11,354 bases of DNA from JAAYHV01 sp035268985 (GTDB lineage Bacteria; Bacillota; Clostridia; Peptostreptococcales; Anaerovoracaceae). The position numbers were made by a program, and so were the translations under genes. The notes under the pieces were generated by a model. The model did not search any database, was not told where the DNA came from, and worked only from the letters and a program-made list of their open reading frames with translations. Numbering within the stretch: the first letter of the stretch is position 1; each line of letters starts with the position of its first letter. Location of the stretch: NCBI GenBank assembly GCA_035268985.1, contig DATFJV010000104.1, forward strand, positions 1 through 11,354. Reading direction: 5' to 3'. This document shows positions 1-8,126 of the stretch, piece after piece.

Positions 1-333
1 ACGAAACCACCAAACCCCAGTGAAATGTTAGGTTCTGATGCTATGAAAAATTTGACAGAATATTTAAGGGGATATTATGACTATATATTAATGGATTTGC
101 CGCCTATAAATATTGTTACCGATGCGGCAGTTGTTTCGAAACATTTAAATGGTTTAGTTTTAGTTGTTAGAGACGGGGTTACTCGTAAAGAAGATTTACT
201 ACAAAGCATACAAAGAATGCAAAATGCAAATTCCAAAATCATTGGTATAGTTTTAAATGACAAGAAGCTTACTAATGTAGGGTATGGTAAGAAAGGTAAA
301 GCTAATAAATATTCTAAATATGCGAATGAATAA
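1..333 (+). CDS. CpsD/CapB-type tyrosine-protein kinase, C-terminal part (5' end outside window)
   Basis: The reading frame is open from base 1, so the gene is cut by the window edge and only about 110 residues remain. The visible part starts with PPNPSEMLGS, continues with YDYILMDLPP (the Walker B region of bacterial tyrosine (BY) kinases) and a DAAVVSK stretch, and ends in a basic tail with three tyrosines (GYGKKGK...KYSKY). This is the cytoplasmic ATPase/kinase part of the machinery that controls polymerisation and export of capsule or exopolysaccharide. In this family the C-terminal tyrosine cluster is autophosphorylated and then reset by the partner phosphatase. That phosphatase is probably the next gene, 22 bp downstream with no terminator between. 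The Walker A region and any fused membrane adaptor domain lie outside the window, so it cannot be said whether the kinase is free (CpsD type) or fused to its activator. Confidence 0.88.
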   Translation, partial: TKPPNPSEMLGSDAMKNLTEYLRGYYDYILMDLPPINIVTDAAVVSKHLNGLVLVVRDGVTRKEDLLQSIQRMQNANSKIIGIVLNDKKLTNVGYGKKGKANKYSKYANE

Positions 334-355
334 TAGATTGAAACAGGGTGATTAA

Positions 356-1084
356 ATGAAAGATTTTCACACACACATATTGCCTGAGATGGACGATGGT
401 AGTTTTAATACGGATATGTCAATTGAGATGTTAAACAAATTAAAATCACAGGGAATAGATAGCATTGTTTTAACTCCTCATTATTATTTTGACTGTGAAT
501 GTGTTGATAACTTTTTGGACAGAAGAAGAAAATGCTTGCATAAATTAATAATTGCAAGTAAATTTGTTGAAGATTTACCACAAATGTATATAGGTGCAGA
601 AGTTGCATTTTTCCCCAATATGTCAAATCATGAAGGTCTAGACAAGCTTTGTATAGAAGGAACTAAATATATGCTCTTAGAAATGCCCTTTGCAAGATGG
701 CAAAAAAGCCATGTCGAGGAGGTTGACAAGATATATATAAATAGAGGCATTATACCAATAATAGCTCATATAGAAAGGTATATTGAGTTTCAAAAAGGAA
801 CTCAATACGTAAATGAATTATTAGACTTAAACGTGTTAATCCAAATTAATAGTGAAATCCTTAAGAAGAAAAATTTTGTCAAAAAACACTTATCTTTTAT
901 TATAGATAATGAAGTTTATCTTTTAGGATCGGATTGTCATAACATGGAGGGAAGAGCCCCAAACATGGATATAGCCAGTAAATATATGAAAAAAAAGTTT
1001 AAAAACGATAAATTAAAGCAAATTGACCTACTTGGAGAAGAAGTTCTGAAAAATGCAATTAGTATAAACATAAACCCTGACTAA
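356..1084 (+). CDS. CpsB/CapC-type PHP-domain tyrosine-protein phosphatase
   Basis: The 242-residue product has the usual length of manganese-dependent PHP phosphatases that dephosphorylate the tyrosine tail of CpsD-type kinases and so tune capsule/exopolysaccharide synthesis. The metal-site pattern is complete by eye: H5 and H7 in DFHTHILPEMDDGS, D14, H42 in LTPHYY, E82 in GAEV, E109 in LLEMP, H138 in AHIERY, and D193/H195 in GSDCHN. No signal peptide or membrane segment is seen, so it should be cytosolic. The ATG at 356 has an AGGGTGA ribosome site about 5 bases upstream. The order kinase-phosphatase, with the phosphatase last, differs from the common cpsB-C-D order. The stop codon lies inside the stem of the terminator that follows, so this is the operon's last gene. 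The family assignment is firm. The substrate is inferred from family and neighbour. Confidence 0.92.
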   Translation: MKDFHTHILPEMDDGSFNTDMSIEMLNKLKSQGIDSIVLTPHYYFDCECVDNFLDRRRKCLHKLIIASKFVEDLPQMYIGAEVAFFPNMSNHEGLDKLCIEGTKYMLLEMPFARWQKSHVEEVDKIYINRGIIPIIAHIERYIEFQKGTQYVNELLDLNVLIQINSEILKKKNFVKKHLSFIIDNEVYLLGSDCHNMEGRAPNMDIASKYMKKKFKNDKLKQIDLLGEEVLKNAISININPD

Positions 1085-1107
1085 AAAAGTTGGGGTTTAA
1101 CTATTTT
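1071..1107 (+). terminator. Intrinsic terminator of the capsule regulatory operon
   Basis: Bases 1071-1082 pair with 1088-1099 (12 bp, with two G-U pairs) around a five-A loop, followed by a T-rich run. The stem includes the stop codon of the phosphatase gene. It separates the capsule genes from the promoter of hslO 17 bp further on. Confidence 0.8.
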
Positions 1108-1123
1108 ATTATTATATTAGATG

Positions 1124-1152
1124 TTTAAATTTCGCTGGCTTTGTGATAAAAT
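1124..1152 (+). promoter_or_regulatory. Predicted sigma-A promoter of the hslO operon
   Basis: TTTAAA (1124-1129) and TAAAAT (1147-1152) are 17 bp apart, and a TG dinucleotide at 1144-1145 makes an extended -10. It lies just after the upstream terminator and about 30 bp before the hslO start, which leaves a short leader with no riboswitch-like structure. Confidence 0.5.
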
Positions 1153-1182
1153 AAGACGTTAAATATATTGGGAGATTTTATT

Positions 1183-2100
1183 ATGGGAAACGTATTAATA
1201 GCAATGGATAAGAGTAATTCGTTTAGAATATACCTAACGGATACAACAAGTTTAGTTGAAAAAGCGAAAAGTGTTCACGAAACTACACCTTTAAGTGCAG
1301 CAGTTTTAGGTAGGGTTTTAACGGCAACTGGACTTATGGGCATAATGCTCAAAAATGAAAAGGACAAAGTAACAGTACAATTCAAAGGAGATGGTCCGGC
1401 TAAAGAGGTATTAGCAACAGCAAATGGCGAAGGCCATGTAAAAGGATACGTCTCAAATTCGAAATTGGATCTTCCTTTAAAGAGCAATGGGAAACTTGAT
1501 GTTGGCGCTTCTCTAGGTATAGGAGAGCTCACTGTAATTAAAGATATTGGGTTAAAAGAACCATATTTAGGACGAATTGCATTAGTTTCAGGGGAAATTG
1601 CGGAAGATTTAACCGCATATTTTTATATATCTGAGCAGCAAAATTCTTCAGTTAATTTGGGTGTAATGGTTGGTAAAGATTATAGTGTTACTGCAGCTGG
1701 AGGCATGATAATTCAAATGCTACCAGATTTTAAAGAAGAAGCAGTTACAACCTTAGAAAATATGTTAGATGAAATTGAGCCAATAACTAAAATAATAGCT
1801 GAGGAGCATCTAAAATCTGATGATGGAAATTGCTTAAAAGCAGTTTTAGAAAGAATATTTAACGATGTTTCCGATGAATTTAAACCTAGAATATTAGAAG
1901 AAAAATCAATAAAATGGAAATGTGATTGTTCTAAGGATAGATATTATAGTGGTTTGATGGCTTTGAATGAAAGTGATTTGACAGAAATGATTGAAGAAGA
2001 CGAATATGCAGAAGTCGTTTGCCAGTTTTGTAGAAAAAAATATTACTTTTCTAAAAAAGAACTTGAGGAAATCAGAAAAGAGGTAAAGCATGATAACTGA
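1183..2100 (+). CDS. hslO: Hsp33 redox-regulated holdase chaperone
   Basis: Hsp33 is a cytosolic, ATP-independent chaperone that is activated by oxidants such as hypochlorite or peroxide when its zinc centre is oxidised, and then holds unfolding proteins. The product has 305 residues, close to the usual 290-300. The N-terminal core has the family segments (HETTPLSAAVLGRVLTATGLMG, KGDGPAKEVLATANGEGHVKGYV, near residues 30-100), and GGMIIQMLPD follows near residue 170. The C-terminal zinc switch is intact: C247-D-C249, a 30-residue gap, then C280-Q-F-C283, which is the canonical CXC-X(27-32)-CXXC. I chose ATG 1183 because GGGAG at 1170-1174 lies 8 bases ahead. The in-frame TTG at 1168 overlaps that site. 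It is the first gene of a compact operon, and its last 11 bases overlap the next gene. Confidence 0.95.
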   Translation: MGNVLIAMDKSNSFRIYLTDTTSLVEKAKSVHETTPLSAAVLGRVLTATGLMGIMLKNEKDKVTVQFKGDGPAKEVLATANGEGHVKGYVSNSKLDLPLKSNGKLDVGASLGIGELTVIKDIGLKEPYLGRIALVSGEIAEDLTAYFYISEQQNSSVNLGVMVGKDYSVTAAGGMIIQMLPDFKEEAVTTLENMLDEIEPITKIIAEEHLKSDDGNCLKAVLERIFNDVSDEFKPRILEEKSIKWKCDCSKDRYYSGLMALNESDLTEMIEEDEYAEVVCQFCRKKYYFSKKELEEIRKEVKHDN

Positions 2101-2635
2101 AGATGAAATAAGAGAAGAAATATTCAATGGAACTTGGAGTTATGAAAAGGTTTTGGATGTAGAACTTCATATAAAACATAAACAATACTCACAAGATTTA
2201 GAACCTGATGGAGAAGGCTTTGTTAGAACAGAAGAACTTGAAGAAGACATGGAAGTGATGACAGATGCTAAGTTCTATATATCTGATGATACAAGGTATT
2301 ATATTTATGATGAATCTGTTTCTACTGAATTAAAGGATTGTACAACTGTATTAACATTAAAAGAAGATGCTGTTTCAATGAAAAGATATGCGAAAGACAT
2401 TATTGGAGCATTGGACATGGAATTCATAGAAGGCAAAAAGCATGTTACAAGATACCATACACCCATGGGTGGAATTAACCTAGAATTATTAACAAATAAA
2501 GTGGATTTTGAAATTAACGATACGGGAATAGGAAAAATTTTACTTGATTATAATATAAAATTAGAAGGACTAATGTCTAGAAGAAACGATTTAGTTATTG
2601 AAGCATTCGAGAGCAAAGGGGAGCAAAAGAAGTAA
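2090..2635 (+). CDS. DUF1934 (YwiB-like) beta-barrel domain protein
   Basis: The 181-residue product has no signal peptide or membrane segment. From about residue 55 it follows the DUF1934 pattern: KFYISDDTRYYIYDES, a TTVLTLKEDAVSMKR strand pair, MEFIEGKKHVTRYHTPMGG, then an I-DTGIGKILLDYNIKLEG strand and a last VIEAFE strand. The family forms a small calycin-like barrel of unknown biochemical role (B. subtilis YwiB is a member). The first 50 residues, acidic and predicted alternating helix and strand, extend beyond the usual length of about 140 residues. The ATG overlaps the end of hslO by 11 bases, with a GAGG ribosome site inside hslO. The stop TAA shares one base with the next ATG (TAATG), so translational coupling is likely on both sides. 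The family call is strong; the function is unknown. Confidence 0.8.
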   Translation: MITEDEIREEIFNGTWSYEKVLDVELHIKHKQYSQDLEPDGEGFVRTEELEEDMEVMTDAKFYISDDTRYYIYDESVSTELKDCTTVLTLKEDAVSMKRYAKDIIGALDMEFIEGKKHVTRYHTPMGGINLELLTNKVDFEINDTGIGKILLDYNIKLEGLMSRRNDLVIEAFESKGEQKK

Positions 2636-4146
2636 TGAAAAAGGGATTTGATGCAGATAAGTACATTGAAGAGCAAACCAAGTTTATATTGGAACGAATA
2701 GAAGACGGTAGTAGTGATAGGCTTTATTTAGAATTTGGCGGCAAGTTAGTTCACGACAAGCATGCGATGAGAGTACTTCCCGGATTTGATGAAAATGCAA
2801 AGATTAAATTGCTAGAAAGAATGAAAGATAAAGCTGAAATTATAATTTGTATTTATTCTGGCGACATTACAACAAGTAAGACTAGACAAGATTTTGGAAT
2901 AACCTATGATTTGGAAGTATTGAGATTAATAGATATATTTAGAAGTTACAATCTTGAGATTAATTCAGTGGTAATCACTAGATATGAAGATTCTCCTGCA
3001 GTTAATATGTTTATAAATAAATTAAAAAGAGGCGGAATAAATACATACAAGCACTATTTCACCAAAGGGTATCCCACAGATGTTGATACAATTGTGAGTG
3101 ATATCGGTTATGGTGCAAATCCATATATTCAGGTATCTAAACCCCTTATTGTCATAACTGGTCCAGGTGGAGGCTCAGGAAAGCTCGCCACTAGTCTTTC
3201 CCAAGTATATCATGAATACAAACTTGGTAATAAAGCAAGATATGCAAAATTTGAAACTTTCCCTATATGGAATTTGCCTTTAAAACATCCGGTAAATATT
3301 GCATATGAATCTGCAACTGCAGATTTAAAAGACGTTAATATGATAGATTCATATCATTTGGAAGCATATGAAAAGCAAGCAGTTAATTATAACAGGGATT
3401 TAGAAGCATTTCCCGTGGTAAAAAGAATACTAGAAAAGATAAAAGGAGAAGAATCCGAGTATAGATCACCTACAGATATGGGTGTAAATAGGGCAGCTTT
3501 TGGAATTATTGATGATGAAATATGCAAAGAAGCCGCAATACAAGAAATAATAAGAAGGTATCTAATTGCTGAGTGTGACTATAAAAAAGGTATTATCGAA
3601 GAAAGCTCTTTGGAGAGAGAAAAACTACTTATGGAAGAGGTAGGAGCTGATAAATATGATAGGTCAGTTGTTAAACCTGCAGAAGATTACGCTGAAAAGA
3701 AAAGGGAATGCGATAAGTACTTCGAAAATGTAATAGTTACTGCGTTGGAATTACCAAACGGAGAAATAATTACAGGAAGAAGTTCTCGTAGAATGGTAGC
3801 AGGGGCGGCTGCTATATTAAATGCCATTAAAGTGCTTGCGGGAATAGGTGATGAAATACCACTAGTATCTCCGCAAATACTACAAAGAGTTCAAACCTTA
3901 AAAATAGAAACATTTCAAAGTCAAAAGACAAGTCTAAACTGTGAAGAAGTTATTATGTCTTTGGCAATGTCAACGACTACAAATCCTATGGCCGAGTTGG
4001 CCATAAGCAAACTTGATGAATTAAGAGGTTGTAGAGCACATTGCACAGCGATTTTAAGTAATAGAGACGAACAAACCTTTAAAGCGTTAGGGATTGATGT
4101 TACAAGTAATCCAGAGTATTTGACAAACAATTTATACTCCAGATAA
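2635..4146 (+). CDS. UPF0371 / DUF1846 family protein
   Basis: The 503-residue protein opens with GFDADKYIEEQTKFILERI and continues with LYLEFGGKLVHDKHAMRVLPGF, hallmarks of the UPF0371 (DUF1846) family, which is widespread in Bacillota and has no settled function. A glycine-rich loop VITGPGGGSGK (residues 173-183) resembles a nucleotide-binding P-loop and follows a beta strand. Further family segments are LPNGEIITGRSSRRMVAGAAAILNAIKVLAG (about 378-408) and a final MSTTTNPMAELAISKLDELRGC block near 440-470. It looks cytosolic, with no transmembrane segment. Translation is probably coupled to the upstream DUF1934 gene through the shared TAATG, with GGGGAG about 12 bases before the ATG. The length matches the usual 490-510 residues, so the gene is complete. 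A nucleotide-dependent activity is only an inference from the loop. Confidence 0.88.
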   Translation: MKKGFDADKYIEEQTKFILERIEDGSSDRLYLEFGGKLVHDKHAMRVLPGFDENAKIKLLERMKDKAEIIICIYSGDITTSKTRQDFGITYDLEVLRLIDIFRSYNLEINSVVITRYEDSPAVNMFINKLKRGGINTYKHYFTKGYPTDVDTIVSDIGYGANPYIQVSKPLIVITGPGGGSGKLATSLSQVYHEYKLGNKARYAKFETFPIWNLPLKHPVNIAYESATADLKDVNMIDSYHLEAYEKQAVNYNRDLEAFPVVKRILEKIKGEESEYRSPTDMGVNRAAFGIIDDEICKEAAIQEIIRRYLIAECDYKKGIIEESSLEREKLLMEEVGADKYDRSVVKPAEDYAEKKRECDKYFENVIVTALELPNGEIITGRSSRRMVAGAAAILNAIKVLAGIGDEIPLVSPQILQRVQTLKIETFQSQKTSLNCEEVIMSLAMSTTTNPMAELAISKLDELRGCRAHCTAILSNRDEQTFKALGIDVTSNPEYLTNNLYSR

Positions 4147-4151
4147 ATGAT

Positions 4152-4164
4152 GGGGGAACGAGTG
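4152..4164 (+). promoter_or_regulatory. Ribosome binding site selecting a GTG start
   Basis: Five Gs followed by AA (4152-4158) lie 5 bases before GTG 4162. The ATGs at 4147 and 4150 have no purine-rich site ahead of them and would place this G run inside the coding region. The site therefore favours GTG 4162 as the start of the ClC gene. Confidence 0.5.
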
Positions 4165-5805
4165 ACTAGTAAATTCGAAGAGAAAATAAAAAAACGAAAC
4201 ATTAAGAGACTTAGAAAAAAAAGAAGACATGAAAAGTTAAGTAGTGCTAAAAGAAATTTGGAAAGAAAAGACACCTTTAAATATGTGCTTTTGGCAGAAG
4301 GTCTTATAATAGGCATTTGTACTGGATTTTTAATAGCCTTATTTAGAGTTACCCTAGAAAAAGGTGACAACCTCAGAGAATTATTTATACAATATGCTTC
4401 CAATGGGGGCCTTAGAATGGTCTTGTTTTTCCTTTCCCTCGTAATAATCACTATAATATTAACGCACATAGTAAAAAAAGAACCATTTAGCACAGGTTCC
4501 GGAATTCCTCAAGTTGAAGGAGAATTAAAAGGACAGATTGAAACAAAATGGTACAGCATAATAATTTCAAAATTTGTTGGAGGCGCACTTTCAATAGGTG
4601 GAGGTTTAGCTCTAGGTAGAGAAGGTCCTAGTATACAGCTTGGCGCAATGGTAGGCAAAGGCTTTGCTAGAACTACAGGAAAATTATTAACTGAAGAAAG
4701 AATGCTTATGTCATGTGGAGCAGGGGCAGGTCTTGCAGCTGCTTTTGGAGCACCTTTAGCAGGGGTAATATTTAGTTTAGAGGAGCTCCACAAAAATTTT
4801 TCTACAGAAGTCTTATTAACCACTATGGCTGCTACAGTTAGTTCGGATTTTATAGTTAGAAATTTGCTTGGATTGGAGCCAATATTTGATTTTAATATAA
4901 TAGAGTTTTTGCCATTATCCCAATATTGGATGGTAATTGTCCTAGGTGTAATTTTAGGGGCCTTTGGTGTCTTATATAATAACACGATTAACTACATGCA
5001 AAATGCATTAGACAAGATACCATTTAGATTTGGGAAGATTGGTATTGCTTTTGTTTGTGTAGGAATTTTGGCATTCACTTATCCAATAATTTTAGGTAGT
5101 GGACATGGTCTTGTAGGCGAAGTAGCAAAAGGAGAGATGACGCTTATATTCATAGTGATACTATTATTAGGCAAATTTCTTTTCTCAACTCTTAGCTTTA
5201 GTTCAGGAGTTCCAGGAGGAATATTCTTACCGCTTCTTGTATTAGGGGCATTGGCAGGTGGAACTTTTGGCAAAGTAATGTCACTAACAGTTGGGATAGA
5301 TACCTCCCTTATAGTTTCATTTGTAATATTAGGGATGACTGGATACTTTGCGGCCATAGTTAGGGCACCAATAACTGGAGTTATATTAATAACTGAAATG
5401 ACTGGAGATTTTAGAAGTTTGCTAGCGTTATCCATAGTAGCATTGGTAGCGTATACCGTAGCTGATTTGCTAGGTGGAGTTCCTGTTTATGAACAACTGT
5501 TACATAAACTATTAAAGGATTCAGCAACTGACAAAGTGGATAATCCTGTTAAAAAAAGAAAAGTAATCTTTGAAACTGAAATATATTACGGATCTTTTAT
5601 GGATGGTGAAAAAGTAGTATCCCTTGATTTGCCTAAAGGTAGTTTAATTGTATCTGTAGAAAGAGATGGGAAAGAGTTGGTTCCTTACGGCCAGACTATA
5701 TTATACGGAGGAGATAAGCTTTCGATTTTATGTAACAATAATGATATAATAGATGCAGAGGAAGTTCTTTTAGAAAATTGTAAAACGATTTATCCGGAGG
5801 ATTGA
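4162..5805 (+). CDS. ClC-family H+/Cl- exchanger with C-terminal TrkA-C domain
   Basis: This polytopic membrane protein (547 residues from GTG 4162; ATG 4147 would add five) should exchange chloride for protons across the cytoplasmic membrane, as in acid resistance or volume control. After a 40-residue, very basic N-terminus it has the ClC ion-path motifs at almost the same spacing as E. coli ClcA: GSGIP (112-116), GREGP (152-156) with gating glutamate E154, the internal proton glutamate E208 in SLEEL, GIFLP (353-357), and Y443 in VPVYEQ. Both proton-pathway glutamates are kept, which favours an exchanger over a channel. GREGP also argues against the fluoride-specific ClC-F branch. Residues about 470-540 form a TrkA-C (RCK_C) domain, a ligand-binding regulatory module. 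It follows UPF0371 by 15 bp, and the next gene starts 2 bp after its stop. Confidence 0.92.
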   Translation: MTSKFEEKIKKRNIKRLRKKRRHEKLSSAKRNLERKDTFKYVLLAEGLIIGICTGFLIALFRVTLEKGDNLRELFIQYASNGGLRMVLFFLSLVIITIILTHIVKKEPFSTGSGIPQVEGELKGQIETKWYSIIISKFVGGALSIGGGLALGREGPSIQLGAMVGKGFARTTGKLLTEERMLMSCGAGAGLAAAFGAPLAGVIFSLEELHKNFSTEVLLTTMAATVSSDFIVRNLLGLEPIFDFNIIEFLPLSQYWMVIVLGVILGAFGVLYNNTINYMQNALDKIPFRFGKIGIAFVCVGILAFTYPIILGSGHGLVGEVAKGEMTLIFIVILLLGKFLFSTLSFSSGVPGGIFLPLLVLGALAGGTFGKVMSLTVGIDTSLIVSFVILGMTGYFAAIVRAPITGVILITEMTGDFRSLLALSIVALVAYTVADLLGGVPVYEQLLHKLLKDSATDKVDNPVKKRKVIFETEIYYGSFMDGEKVVSLDLPKGSLIVSVERDGKELVPYGQTILYGGDKLSILCNNNDIIDAEEVLLENCKTIYPED

Positions 5806-5807
5806 TT

Positions 5808-6977
5808 ATGAAGAAGAAAAATATTTTAGACTATTTGAAAAGTAATAATAGTATTTTCAATGATGAACCATTTAATAACATAGATAGTTTGATATTGTGT
5901 CAGTTTTTTTATGGAAAGATTGAAAAACAAATTAATGAATCTGATAAAAAAAATTGGAAAGTTAAAGATTTATATAGGGCTGAATATTTTGACAAAATGT
6001 TCATTGACGATATATCTGATGAAGAAAATAAAGAAGTTATGACTTTAATGGCAGCGAATCCTAGATTTAGAGAAATCAATATAAAAAATTTGGTTGTTGA
6101 ATTTAATGAAAAAAGAGAGATGCAGTTTGCTGCTGTTACATATGAAATTGATAATAATACAGACTATATATGTTTTAGAGGCACAGATGGAACTATGTTG
6201 GGTTGGAAGGAAGATTTTAATATGGCATTTATGACAGAGACACCTTCACAAAAAAATGCAGTGCACTATATTAAAAAATTTTATGAGAACATAGATAATA
6301 AAAAGTTATATATTGGAGGCCATTCGAAAGGTGGGAATTTAGCCGTATATGGGGCAAGCTTATGCGGTAACCAAATACAAGGAAATATTTTGAAAGTATT
6401 TTCCCACGATGGTCCTGGATTTAGAGATGAATTCTTTTTAGAAAAAGGATATGAGGAAATTAAAGATAGAATTTTTAAGATGGTTCCCCAAACCTCTGCA
6501 GTGGGCATGTTATTAGAAAACCAGGTAGACTATAAAGTTGTGAAAAGTTCTGCTTTTAGCATATTACAGCAACATTCTGCATTTACATGGATGATTAATG
6601 AATATGATTTTGAATATTTAAAAGAACGTAGTGGTGAAGGTATATATATTGATAATACTATGCATCAGTGGCTAATGTCTGCAACTCTTAGAGAAAGAGA
6701 AATATTTGTTGACACTTTATTTAATATTTTTAACAACAATGGAATAGATACCATTAGAGACGCTAATGCTATAAAGGCAAGAGATATTGCTGAAATAATC
6801 GGTAGCCTAGATGAGTTGGATGAGGAATCCAAAAAAGTTTTTTTTAGCATGATTAAATCTTTAATAGTTATAGCTATAATAGGCAGAAAAGAAAGTGCAT
6901 TAAAAAGAATGGAAATTGGCAAGAAGCCGTTGGAAAAAATGTTAGATGATTTAAACAGTAATTTATTTAAAAAGTAG
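5808..6977 (+). CDS. Mbeg1-like (DUF2974) alpha/beta hydrolase, lipase-like
   Basis: The 389-residue product has the DUF2974/Mbeg1-like pattern: a start NILDYLKSNN, an oxyanion-loop-like segment CFRGTDGTMLGWKEDFNMAF (around 122-141), and the nucleophile elbow IGGHSKGGNLAVYGA with candidate serine S173. SHDGPGFRDEFF follows with candidate acid D201, then VPQTSAVGMLLE, and QQHSAFTW with candidate histidine H256. A complete serine-hydrolase triad is thus plausible. The natural substrate of this family is not known; lipid or ester hydrolysis is inferred from the fold. No clear signal peptide is seen, but residues 340-355 are hydrophobic (FFSMIKSLIVIAIIG) and might dock on the membrane. ATG 5808 was chosen because GGAGG lies 7 bases ahead. 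It follows the ClC stop by only 2 bp and precedes the next gene by 12 bp. Confidence 0.85.
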   Translation: MKKKNILDYLKSNNSIFNDEPFNNIDSLILCQFFYGKIEKQINESDKKNWKVKDLYRAEYFDKMFIDDISDEENKEVMTLMAANPRFREINIKNLVVEFNEKREMQFAAVTYEIDNNTDYICFRGTDGTMLGWKEDFNMAFMTETPSQKNAVHYIKKFYENIDNKKLYIGGHSKGGNLAVYGASLCGNQIQGNILKVFSHDGPGFRDEFFLEKGYEEIKDRIFKMVPQTSAVGMLLENQVDYKVVKSSAFSILQQHSAFTWMINEYDFEYLKERSGEGIYIDNTMHQWLMSATLREREIFVDTLFNIFNNNGIDTIRDANAIKARDIAEIIGSLDELDEESKKVFFSMIKSLIVIAIIGRKESALKRMEIGKKPLEKMLDDLNSNLFKK

Positions 6978-6989
6978 GTGGAGTGTGAA

Positions 6990-8051
6990 ATGGAAAATAT
7001 TGAAATAGGATACAGAAATATAGCTGATGCAATTAATAATCAAATGATTACTAAGTCCGACGAAGCCTTGGATGAAATTTTTAATAAAGACTCAAAAGAA
7101 GCTAGTTGGATTCAACCTACGATGAAAAGCAAAGATGAACTTATTAATGCCGTAAAATTGGCTTCTGATAAAATCAATGAAAATGAAGAAAAGTTAATAA
7201 TTATTGCAGACGGAGATTTAAAGAGACTGCTAGAGTTTCTATATATATCCTCTGATTCAGAAAAAGATATATATTTCCTAGGGGACTCTCTATCCACCTT
7301 AGATTATGCAGAAGCAATAAAAGCCATGGATAAAAACGATTTTTCTATAATCGCAATATCAGATGGAAACGAATCCACAGAAATGATTTGTGCCTTTACA
7401 TTGGCTAGAAAAGCATTATTTAAAAAATATAGTTTAGATAAAGCACAAGAAAAGGTATATGTAATTGCACCAAATGGTAGTAGTTATTTTATGAAAGAAG
7501 CTGCAGAAAATAAATATGTTAGATTGCACTACAATGAAAGTGTTTTATCTCCAGGGTGGTTAATGACTCCAGCAGCCTTATTACCAGCAGATATAATGGG
7601 AATAGAGACAGAAGACTTAATAGGTGGTTATGAGGATATGGTAACCTCTTTAATATGGGATAAAGATGGAAGAAATTTATCTAATGTATTATGTGAATAT
7701 GATATAAAATGCACTTATTCTGAGATTGAATTCAAACCATTTGTGGAATATCTAGAGCAAAGGATAGAGAAGAGAACAGTAATAAAGGAAAATAAAATGA
7801 GTGCCATTGTTGACCTAAGCGTTGAAGAAACTAATAGGGATATAATAATACCTACTTTTCCGGGTTGTAACCCTGAGGGGTCAATGAAATTAATGGCAGA
7901 AGATTATCGAAAAGTTAAGCTAAATGAATATGGAGAAAAGGGGTTTCCTATAATAGAAATTAGATTGAATGAGTTTAATGCAAAGTCATTAGGTTCTCTT
8001 ATTTACTATATCGAAATATCTATAGCTATATTAAATAGGTTAAAAAAATAG
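6990..8051 (+). CDS. Glucose-6-phosphate isomerase-like protein lacking catalytic motifs
   Basis: The 353-residue product aligns by eye with bacterial phosphoglucose isomerase (PGI) over its sugar isomerase (SIS) core: IYFLGDSLSTLDYAEAIKAM, then KNDFSIIAIS, CAFTLARKALFKKY, KVYVI, and later ALLPADIMGIETEDLIGG. The C-terminal GFPIIEIRLNEFNAKSLGSLIYYIE matches the PGI helix just before the catalytic lysine. Key sites are changed: PGI GIGGS is IADGD here, SKSGTT is SDGNES (near 124-129), GGRFS is replaced by SPGWL, and the protein stops where QPGVE-GK should follow. At 353 residues it is about 100 shorter than Bacillus-type PGI. I infer a degenerate, probably non-isomerising paralogue, perhaps a sugar-phosphate sensor. 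ATG 6990 has GGTGGAG 6 bases ahead. The stop codon directly abuts tRNA-Thr. Confidence 0.7.
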   Translation: MENIEIGYRNIADAINNQMITKSDEALDEIFNKDSKEASWIQPTMKSKDELINAVKLASDKINENEEKLIIIADGDLKRLLEFLYISSDSEKDIYFLGDSLSTLDYAEAIKAMDKNDFSIIAISDGNESTEMICAFTLARKALFKKYSLDKAQEKVYVIAPNGSSYFMKEAAENKYVRLHYNESVLSPGWLMTPAALLPADIMGIETEDLIGGYEDMVTSLIWDKDGRNLSNVLCEYDIKCTYSEIEFKPFVEYLEQRIEKRTVIKENKMSAIVDLSVEETNRDIIIPTFPGCNPEGSMKLMAEDYRKVKLNEYGEKGFPIIEIRLNEFNAKSLGSLIYYIEISIAILNRLKK

Positions 8052-8126
8052 GCTACTGTGGCTCAATGGTAGAGCACTTCACTCGTAATGAAGGGGTTGG
8101 GGGTTCGATTCCCCCCAGTAGCTCCA
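8052..8126 (+). tRNA. tRNA-Thr (anticodon CGT)
   Basis: A full cloverleaf can be drawn: acceptor GCTACTG (8052-8058) with CAGTAGC (8116-8122), D stem GCTC/GAGC, anticodon stem CTTCA/TGAAG with loop CTCGTAA (anticodon CGT at 8084-8086), T stem GGGGG/CCCCC with loop TTCGATT, discriminator T and encoded CCA. It reads ACG threonine codons. It starts at the base after the stop codon of the isomerase-like gene, so it is probably processed from the operon transcript. Its 3' half is the integration site of the element that follows. Confidence 0.96.

Noticed and set aside
3921..4493. Minus-strand open frame of 190 codons
   Set aside because: It lies opposite the UPF0371/ClC junction, both firmly identified, and shows no family pattern.
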